Shown here in pieces: positions 1 through 4,428 of a DNA stretch of 5,469 bases. The translations under genes and the position numbers were made by a program. The stretch lies in contig DATHHS010000255.1 in assembly GCA_035317085.1 (NCBI GenBank), forward strand, positions 1 through 5,469. The letters are read 5' to 3'. Positions within the stretch are counted from its first letter, which is position 1. Every line of letters starts with the position of its first letter. This DNA is from VBDM01 sp035317085 (GTDB taxonomy: Bacteria > Pseudomonadota > Gammaproteobacteria > Burkholderiales > SG8-39). The notes under the pieces are model-generated. The model searched no databases and was not told the origin of the DNA. It saw nothing but the letters and a program-made list of their open reading frames with translations.

Positions 1-213
1 GTAAGTGACGATCAGCGCGCCCGTTCCACCGAGGCCCGAATAGGCCTTGGAGACGGGATTGAGGGCCTTGGAGACTTCGATCCAGACTCCGGTCGTGACC
101 ACCCAGCCGAGCAGATCGGCCTCGCCTGTGACACCGAGCGCGAGTACGAACACAAGCAGGCCGATCCAGACCGACAGCCAGTCTTCGCTGATGCCTTTGG
201 CGGTTGGGTTCAT
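1..213 (-). CDS. YeiH-like (putative sulfate exporter family) membrane transporter, N-terminal part
   Basis: Seventy-one codons are visible, read leftwards from an ATG at 213, and the gene runs off the window edge. The protein begins MNPTAKGISEDWLSVWIGLL and has one clear membrane segment at about residues 12-29 (WLSVWIGLLVFVLALGV). A less hydrophobic stretch follows (ADLLGWVVTTGVWIEVSKAL), then the start of another apolar segment (GGTGALIVTY). The opening 'SEDW..WIGLLVFVL' followed by 'ADLLGW' and 'SKAY' resembles, from memory, the long betaproteobacterial members of the YeiH/UPF0324 family annotated as putative sulfate exporters. These are polytopic inner-membrane proteins. The start is fixed by a strong purine-rich ribosome site just upstream. 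The gene is divergent from the hydrolase operon. The family call is a recollection of N-terminal sequence only; another polytopic transporter is possible. That it is a real coding membrane protein is much more certain. Confidence 0.62.
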   Translation of the reverse strand, partial: MNPTAKGISEDWLSVWIGLLVFVLALGVTGEADLLGWVVTTGVWIEVSKALNPVSKAYSGLGGTGALIVTY

Positions 214-216
214 GAA

Positions 217-225
217 CCTCTCCCT
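217..225 (-). promoter_or_regulatory. Ribosome binding site of the YeiH-like gene
   Basis: On the minus strand the sequence AGGGAGAGG lies three bases before the ATG at 213. Its AGGGAG portion is six bases away, an ideal spacing. It is the best Shine-Dalgarno match in the window and decides the start of the left-edge membrane protein. Confidence 0.75.
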
Positions 226-395
226 TGGAAGTTCCTCCGTGCGGTGGCCGGAGGATGGTGAGAAAGGAACTTACCCGCGCGCTTTAGAAACCGGAAAGAA
301 TTTTAGTTTAGTTCTTTATAACCAGACCTGATTTTGGCTTTGTGCTATGGTGCCTGCGGCCGGGTCCCCACGCTGGGAGGCCCGACCGGATGCCC

Positions 396-411
396 GAGTA
401 TCGCGATACTC
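396..411. repeat. Perfect 16-bp palindrome upstream of the hydrolase operon, candidate operator
   Basis: The bases GAGTATCGCGATACTC read the same on both strands without a mismatch or spacer. The centre lies about 23 bases before the ATG at 427, so it falls in the 5' leader or near the promoter of the plus-strand operon. This size and symmetry is typical of sites for dimeric helix-turn-helix repressors. No regulator gene is present in the window to pair with it. A chance palindrome of this length in about 5 kb is unlikely but not negligible. Confidence 0.4.
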
Positions 412-426
412 TCGAAACCCGCGAAC

Positions 427-1245
427 ATGACTAGCCCAATCGTCGGAGGCGCACGCGCATTTCGCGGCCTTTGGCTGGCGATGCTGTTTGCGACGGCTCT
501 TTCCGCCTTTGCGGAGGAGATCGTCACCGTCTCGGGCCGCAAAGACGCGACGCAGTCCTATCTATTGATGCACGAGTCCGCGCCGCCGAAGGCCGTGGCG
601 GTGATGTTTCCGGGCGGCGAAGGGCTGTTGAAGCTCCGGCTCGAGGAAGACTCCGTCAAATTTGTCGGCAGGAACAATTTTCTGGTGCGCACGCGCGGCC
701 TCATGCGAGATACCGAAGTCGCGGTCGCTATCATCGATGCTCCGTCCGACCTTCAGCGGAGAGGCTACAGCGACGTTTTCAGGCAAGGTAGCGATCATGC
801 GGCAGACGTTTCCGCGGTAGTCGACGATCTTCGCCGGCGATTCAAGACGGCGAAGATCTTTTTGGTCGGCACCAGCCGCGGCACCATCTCTGCCGCATAC
901 GCCGGCCGGGTGCTGGGTGCTCGCGTCGACGGGATCGTTCTGACCTCCACTCTTTTCAACGCCGACCGGTCCGGCAGCGGGCTTTCGGGGTTCGACTTCG
1001 CCACGCTCAAGGTTCCGGTGCTGTTCGTCCATCATGCCCAGGACGATTGTTTCGTTACGCCCTATACCGCGGCGAAAAGGCTATCAGCGAATTTCCCGCT
1101 GATTACGGTGCACGGCGGAACGCCGGCGCAATCGCCGTCCTGCGAGGCACTCTCCGCGCACGGTTATTTCGGCAAGGAAACCGAAACGGTGAGCGGCATC
1201 AAGAACTGGATGCTGGGACGAGCTTATCCGAGCGCCGTCGAATAG
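427..1245 (+). CDS. Secreted alpha/beta-hydrolase-fold protein
   Basis: This is a 272-residue protein with a classical signal peptide: arginines at 10 and 13, a hydrophobic core at about 15-28 (LWLAMLFATALSAF), and a probable cleavage after Ala29 (AFA|EE). The mature part shows the alpha/beta-hydrolase layout. An early strand is followed by a FPGGEG loop at 61-66 (likely oxyanion region). The nucleophile elbow GTSRG has Ser150 after the strand AKIFLVG. The acid is Asp206 or Asp207 in HHAQDDC, and the catalytic His is probably His245 in SAHGYFG. Cys208 and Cys239 could form a disulfide in the periplasm. The substrate is unknown; an ester or amide hydrolase is the general expectation. The ATG at 427 is preferred because it places the signal peptide at the very N-terminus. 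The frame is open upstream to a TTG at 334, but those 31 residues do not look like a protein start. The ribosome site is weak. It is the first gene of a three-gene plus-strand group, one base before the next gene. Confidence 0.85.
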   Translation: MTSPIVGGARAFRGLWLAMLFATALSAFAEEIVTVSGRKDATQSYLLMHESAPPKAVAVMFPGGEGLLKLRLEEDSVKFVGRNNFLVRTRGLMRDTEVAVAIIDAPSDLQRRGYSDVFRQGSDHAADVSAVVDDLRRRFKTAKIFLVGTSRGTISAAYAGRVLGARVDGIVLTSTLFNADRSGSGLSGFDFATLKVPVLFVHHAQDDCFVTPYTAAKRLSANFPLITVHGGTPAQSPSCEALSAHGYFGKETETVSGIKNWMLGRAYPSAVE

Positions 1246-1246
1246 C

Positions 1247-2440
1247 GTGCGCGCGAAACCGCTTTCCGGCATCCGCGTCCTGGACTTGACGCGCTTGCTT
1301 CCCGGTCCGATGGCGACACTGCATCTCGCCGACATGGGCGCGGATGTGATCAAGATCGAGGACACGGAAGCGGGGGACTACGCTCGCGGCATGGGGCCCA
1401 TGAGCGAGGCCGCGCGGGGGAGGGACTCCGCGGATCCTCCCATGTCGGATTTTTTCCGGCTGGTCAATCGCAACAAGCGCGCGATGCGACTCGATCTGAA
1501 GCGGACGCAAGGATGTGAAGTTTTTCTGAACCTGGCAAAGAGCGCCGACGTCGTGGTCGAAGGCTTCCGTCCCGGAGTCATGGCGAAGCTCGGTATCGGC
1601 TACGACGCAGTCGTTGCCGCGAATCCGCGGCTCGTCTATTGTTCGATTACCGGCTACGGGCAGGACGGGCCGTACGCGCAACGAGCCGGTCACGACATCA
1701 ACTACATCGGCTACGCCGGCGTCGGCGACCAGATTGGAACTGCGGAGACGCCGGTCGTCCCGAATTTCCAGATCGCCGATCTGCTCGGGGGGACGCTCGC
1801 TCCGGTGATGGGAATTCTGGCGGCGCTGATCGACGCGAAATCCTCCGGGCGCGGTCGCCATGTCGATGTCTCCATGACGGATGCGGTCCTCGCGCACGCG
1901 ATCTTTCCCCTTCTGGGTTTTCTCGAGCATGGAAAGACGCCCGGCCGCGGCTCGGGAATGCTCGACGGCGGTCTGCCCTGCTACAACGTCTACCGGACGC
2001 GGGACGACCGCTGGATGGCCGTGGGGGCGCTCGAGCGAAAATTCTGGGAAACGCTGTGCGATATACTCGGCTGCCCGGAACTGAAAGGAAAACACATGGT
2101 GTACGGCGAGGAAGCGAGGCCGGTGAAAGAACGATTGGACGCGGTCTTTGTCTTACGCACACAGCGCGAGTGGTCCGAGATTTTCGTCAGAGTCGACTGT
2201 TGCGTGAGCCCGATATTGACCATGGATGAGACGATGGAGAACGAGCAGTTGCGTGCGCGGGCGATGTTCGTCGCCGAGGGCGGACTGACGCAATTTGCGC
2301 TTCCGCTGAGATTCAGCGAGTTCGAATTCGCAATCAAACGACCGGCGCCCGGGCCCGGCGAACACACGGAGGATATCCTGCGCGAAGCCGGGTATCGCGA
2401 TGCCCAGATCGCGGCGCTGCGCGAGAGTGGAGTGATCTGA
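1247..2440 (+). CDS. Alpha-methylacyl-CoA racemase-type CaiB/BaiF family protein
   Basis: This 397-residue protein is full length for the class III CoA-transferase/racemase fold, slightly longer than typical racemases (about 360-380). It opens with the family signature LSGIRVLDLTRLLPGPMATLHLADMGADVIKIE (split here at residues 6-38). Residues matching the catalytic set of alpha-methylacyl-CoA racemases are present: His149-Asp150 in AGHDINY, Asp178 in IADLLGG, and Glu263 in VGALE. The GHDINY motif favours a racemase over formyl-/carnitine-CoA transferases, which use a catalytic Asp instead. The expected reaction is interconversion of (2R)- and (2S)-2-methylacyl-CoA, letting methyl-branched chains enter beta-oxidation; the enzyme is cytosolic. 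The start is a GTG one base after the TAG of the hydrolase gene, so translation is probably coupled. The next in-frame ATG would remove the CoA-binding opening. A CoA-transferase role is the main alternative. Confidence 0.88.
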   Translation: MRAKPLSGIRVLDLTRLLPGPMATLHLADMGADVIKIEDTEAGDYARGMGPMSEAARGRDSADPPMSDFFRLVNRNKRAMRLDLKRTQGCEVFLNLAKSADVVVEGFRPGVMAKLGIGYDAVVAANPRLVYCSITGYGQDGPYAQRAGHDINYIGYAGVGDQIGTAETPVVPNFQIADLLGGTLAPVMGILAALIDAKSSGRGRHVDVSMTDAVLAHAIFPLLGFLEHGKTPGRGSGMLDGGLPCYNVYRTRDDRWMAVGALERKFWETLCDILGCPELKGKHMVYGEEARPVKERLDAVFVLRTQREWSEIFVRVDCCVSPILTMDETMENEQLRARAMFVAEGGLTQFALPLRFSEFEFAIKRPAPGPGEHTEDILREAGYRDAQIAALRESGVI

Positions 2441-2447
2441 GACGGCG

Positions 2448-3338
2448 ATGCCCCAACGGACCACAGTGCGGTTTCAAAGTCGGATCGGCGTGCTGGCCCT
2501 CGCTGCGGCGGTGCTGCTTTTCTCCCGCGCCGCTGTTGCGCAGGTTCAGGAAAAGGAACTCGATACTCCCTACGTGCCGACTCCGCAGGCCGTCGTCGAC
2601 AAGATGCTCGACATGGCGCAAGTGAAATCAGGCGATACGGTGATCGACCTCGGCTCGGGCGACGGGCGCATCATAATCACCGCAGCGCAACGGCTTGGTG
2701 CCCGGGGTTTCGGTGTCGAGATCGACCCGCGCCTCGTGCGGCGCTCCAACGAGGAAGCGCTGCGCCTTGGCGTCGCCGATCGCGTGAAATTTCTGCAGCA
2801 GGATCTGTTCAACACCGATTTCCGCGACGCGGACGTCCTGACGCTTTATCTTTTACCCGACGTGAATATTGCGTTGCGGCCCAAGATCCTGTCGGAGCTT
2901 AAACCTGGGACGCGCGTGGTCTCGCACGACTTTGGCATGCGCGAGTGGCGGCCGGACAAGGAGGAGACGGTTTCCGCTCCGGAGAAGTCGGTCGGCACGC
3001 GCAAGGAAAGCTCGGTGTATCTGTGGATCGTTCCAGCCCGAATCGCGGGCGAGTGGACTTTCGAGCTCGGCTCGGGGGGAAAGACACGGAAAACCCGCCT
3101 TACTCTGAAGCAGAGTTTCCAATTCGTGTCAGGCTCGGTCGAACTGGCGGGGCAGGGCGATGTATCTTTTTCCAGCGGCAGGCTGCGGGGCGACGAGTTG
3201 CGGCTGGTGCTCCCCGGCGGCGCGCTCGACCACGGACCGGTCGAGCTGGTTGGAAAAGTGAACGGCGCTCTCATCAGCGGCACCGTCCGCAGGGCTAACC
3301 GCGACGTGGCAAACTGGAGCGCACGCCGGCGGAGTTAA
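2448..3338 (+). CDS. Class I SAM-dependent methyltransferase with signal peptide and beta-rich C-terminal extension
   Basis: This is a 296-residue protein. Residues 1-31 form a Sec-type signal: Arg4, Arg8 and Arg12, a core at about 13-25 (IGVLALAAAVLLF), and possible cleavage after AVA (31). The mature start ELDTPYVPTPQAVVDKML precedes a complete Rossmann methyltransferase core. Motif I is VIDLGSGDGR at 65-74, the acidic end of strand 2 is VEID at 90-93, and a further SAM-contact motif is QQDLF at 117-121. LYLLPDVN (133-140) and LKPGTRVVSHDF (151-162) follow. From about 200 to 296 there is a strand-rich region with alternating Gly turns (GSVELAGQGD, GKVNGALISGTV), ending in an Arg-rich WSARRRS. 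The core resembles the FAM173/ATPSC-KMT lysine methyltransferase group (PYVP, DLGSGDGR), which carry an N-terminal hydrophobic segment. The substrate is unknown. It starts 7 bases after the racemase stop, and its own stop overlaps that of the convergent MBL gene. Non-cleavage, giving a membrane anchor, is possible. Confidence 0.86.
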   Translation: MPQRTTVRFQSRIGVLALAAAVLLFSRAAVAQVQEKELDTPYVPTPQAVVDKMLDMAQVKSGDTVIDLGSGDGRIIITAAQRLGARGFGVEIDPRLVRRSNEEALRLGVADRVKFLQQDLFNTDFRDADVLTLYLLPDVNIALRPKILSELKPGTRVVSHDFGMREWRPDKEETVSAPEKSVGTRKESSVYLWIVPARIAGEWTFELGSGGKTRKTRLTLKQSFQFVSGSVELAGQGDVSFSSGRLRGDELRLVLPGGALDHGPVELVGKVNGALISGTVRRANRDVANWSARRRS

Positions 3339-4249
3339 CTTCCGGAGGCGTACAGCATGCCGTTCTCGCGGCGCAAGGCGCCTGCGCGCTCGAGATCGCC
3401 GGCCAGCCACTCGGCGAAATCCACGTCGGTCATTCCAAGGTAGCGTCGATTGATATCGGAGAGGATGGGCACGCGGCCGACGTAGCCGGGCAGGTCCGCC
3501 AAAGGCATCGAGCGCTTTTCCAGGAGCGCGAACGAGAGCGCCACCTTGACGCAGTGCCGCGCAAGACGCGTGATGTCCCCTTCGTAGCTCTCCAACCGCC
3601 AGAAAGCGCGCTCGAGCGCGGAGTCGACATTCGCGAAGGGGCGGCCATGGCCCGGGATCACGGTCTTCGCCCCCAAGCCAGCAATGCCTTCGAGCGTCTG
3701 TCGCGTTTCCCGCAGTGCCGTGTCGTGGCCGAAGAGCTGAGGGAAGACCGCGCCGAAACCGTTTTCCCACAAGGCATCGCCCGAGATCAGCGCGCCCAGC
3801 TCGGGCGAGTAGAACATCACGGCGTGGGTGTCGTGGCCGGGCGCGGCGGTCACCTGCCAGTCGAATTCGCCCATTCTCAGCGCGGCACCGTCGCCGAAAG
3901 TGTCGTCGTAGCGAAATCGCTCGGCGCGCTGATCGGCGATCGCGAGGATCAAGGCCTGTTCGTCCCAGCGATCGATGAGCGGCGCCTCGCCTTCCGGGAT
4001 GCTGGTCCTGCAGCCGTATTTCTTCCGGATCGCTGCGTTGCCTCCCATGTGGTCGGAATGACAGTGGGTGTTGACGAGCCGCGCGAGCTCTTTGCCCTGC
4101 AAGGCGTGCTCGATCAGTGCCAGCGTTTGTGGCACGTGCGAACCGTAGCCGGAGTCGACGAGCGTCGCGCCGTCCTGCGCGTGCAGCAGGATGTTGTTGG
4201 CCGACAGCCATCCGCGCTCGATGACCTGGACGCTCGGGGGCAGCTTCAT
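3335..4249 (-). CDS. Metallo-beta-lactamase-fold hydrolase
   Basis: This 304-residue protein has all the metal ligands of the MBL fold: THCHSDHMGG at 61-70 (His62, His64, Asp66, His67), His139 in APGHD, Asp158 in ISGDAL, and His201 in IPGHG. This set supports a dinuclear zinc (or iron) hydrolase, with a C-terminal helical region at about 205-304 unlike that of true beta-lactamases. No signal peptide is seen, so it is probably cytosolic. The substrate is unknown; thioesters, lactones and glutathione thioesters are used by relatives. The operon with HMG-CoA lyase makes an acyl-CoA or acylglutathione thioester an attractive guess only. The start is the ATG at 4249, whose ATGA overlaps the TGA of the DUF1289 gene. 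The frame is open further upstream, but that stretch is the out-of-frame shadow of DUF1289. A hairpin covers the region just before the start. The stop shares TTAA with the convergent methyltransferase gene. Confidence 0.88.
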   Translation of the reverse strand: MKLPPSVQVIERGWLSANNILLHAQDGATLVDSGYGSHVPQTLALIEHALQGKELARLVNTHCHSDHMGGNAAIRKKYGCRTSIPEGEAPLIDRWDEQALILAIADQRAERFRYDDTFGDGAALRMGEFDWQVTAAPGHDTHAVMFYSPELGALISGDALWENGFGAVFPQLFGHDTALRETRQTLEGIAGLGAKTVIPGHGRPFANVDSALERAFWRLESYEGDITRLARHCVKVALSFALLEKRSMPLADLPGYVGRVPILSDINRRYLGMTDVDFAEWLAGDLERAGALRRENGMLYASGS

Positions 4250-4428
4250 GAATTCGCCCGCCTCGCGGGCAGGCGTGCAAGCACCGCACGCTTTTCCTCC
4301 GGGCTCATGGCGGACCAGCCGGCGATCTCCTCGAGCGTGCGAAAGCAAGCCTCGCACATCGCTGTGCCGGGGTTCATCCTGCATACATTGACGCACGGCG
4401 ATGGGACATCGCCGCTTATTTGACTCAT
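4246..4428 (-). CDS. DUF1289-family four-cysteine small protein
   Basis: This is a 60-residue protein beginning MSQISGDVPSPCVNVC. It carries the DUF1289 pattern: Cys12 and Cys16 (SPCVNVC), Cys25 and Cys28 (CEACFRT), then EEIAGWSAMSPEEKRAVL at 33-50. Four cysteines spaced CxxxC and CxxC suggest a bound metal (zinc or iron-sulfur), but no function is established for the family to my knowledge. The length is complete for the family. The start is fixed by an ATGA overlap with the TGA of HMG-CoA lyase, and the stop is in turn an ATGA overlap with the MBL gene. The product is therefore made by translational coupling within the carboxylase/lyase operon. An 8-bp hairpin begins 14 bases after the start codon position. 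The longer frame open upstream is only the antiphase reading of the lyase gene. Confidence 0.87.
   Translation of the reverse strand: MSQISGDVPSPCVNVCRMNPGTAMCEACFRTLEEIAGWSAMSPEEKRAVLARLPARRANS
4256..4270 (-). promoter_or_regulatory. Hairpin covering the ribosome site of the MBL gene
   Basis: In the mRNA (minus strand) GCCCGC, loop GAG, GCGGGC forms a perfect 6-bp GC-only stem with a 3-base loop. It ends six bases before the MBL start codon and lies in the last codons of DUF1289. The only purine-rich stretch that could serve as a Shine-Dalgarno (GAGG) is in the loop and stem. This would make MBL translation depend on ribosomes arriving through DUF1289. The structure is visible; the regulatory role is inferred. 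Confidence 0.4.
4396..4414. repeat. Perfect 8-bp inverted repeat with 3-base loop inside the start of the DUF1289 gene
   Basis: The arms CGGCGATG and CATCGCCG flank a 3-base spacer without mismatch. In the minus-strand mRNA it folds into a strong stem over codons 5-11 of DUF1289, starting about 14 bases after the A of its ATG. On the plus strand it is followed by CTTATTT, so it faintly resembles a weak terminator in that direction, where no gene ends nearby. It could be a ribosome pause, an attenuator or an RNA processing site between hmgL and the downstream genes, or simply codon coincidence. Confidence 0.4.

Larger units (their letters stand above)
214..426. promoter_or_regulatory. Divergent intergenic region with AT-rich block, probable promoters in both directions
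   Basis: This is the only sizeable non-coding stretch in the window and separates two divergent genes, so it should hold a promoter for each. The part from about 295 to 335 is conspicuously AT-rich against a GC-rich background (runs such as AATTTTAGTTTAGTTC and TTTATAAC). It includes a small tandem TTTAGTTTAG. Candidate -10 boxes are TATAAC (317-322) for the plus strand and TAAAAT within the same block for the minus strand. Neither has a convincing -35 box at the right distance. An activator of LysR type, or a non-sigma70 promoter, would fit but is not shown. The right part (396-411) carries a perfect palindrome listed separately. No small gene or RNA is recognisable here. Confidence 0.4.

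Noticed and set aside
47..331. Plus-strand open frame (94 codons) opposite the transporter start and running into the intergenic region
   Set aside because: It is Ser/Thr/Pro-rich with no motif, and the opposite strand carries a transmembrane N-terminus with a strong ribosome site.
334..426. N-terminal extension of the hydrolase from a TTG start
   Set aside because: The 31 extra residues would bury the signal peptide internally, lack a ribosome site, and include the palindrome and GC-rich leader; the ATG at 427 is far better.
1199..2095. Long open frame on the minus strand (298 codons) opposite the racemase gene
   Set aside because: It is antisense to a well-recognised CaiB/BaiF gene, its product is rich in Arg, His and Asp without any domain, and such open antisense frames are common in GC-rich DNA.
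3323..3349. Imperfect inverted repeat around the shared stop codons as a possible two-way terminator
   Set aside because: Only the central bases GGAGTTAACTTC pair (one of them as a G-T wobble), the outer GC arms do not align without bulges, and there is no T tract on either side.
3129..4289. Long minus-strand open frame (386 codons) overlapping the MBL gene out of phase
   Set aside because: The product is Arg/Ala-rich and low in complexity; the overlapping frame holds the complete MBL metal site and proper operon overlaps.
4250..4396. Earlier start for the MBL protein giving 49 more residues
   Set aside because: The extension is the out-of-phase reading of DUF1289, Arg/His-rich and unlike any MBL N-terminus; the ATGA overlap at 4246-4249 gives a normal start.
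3554..4423. Plus-strand open frame (289 codons) opposite MBL and DUF1289
   Set aside because: It has no recognisable motif and is antisense to two genes with clear family signatures.
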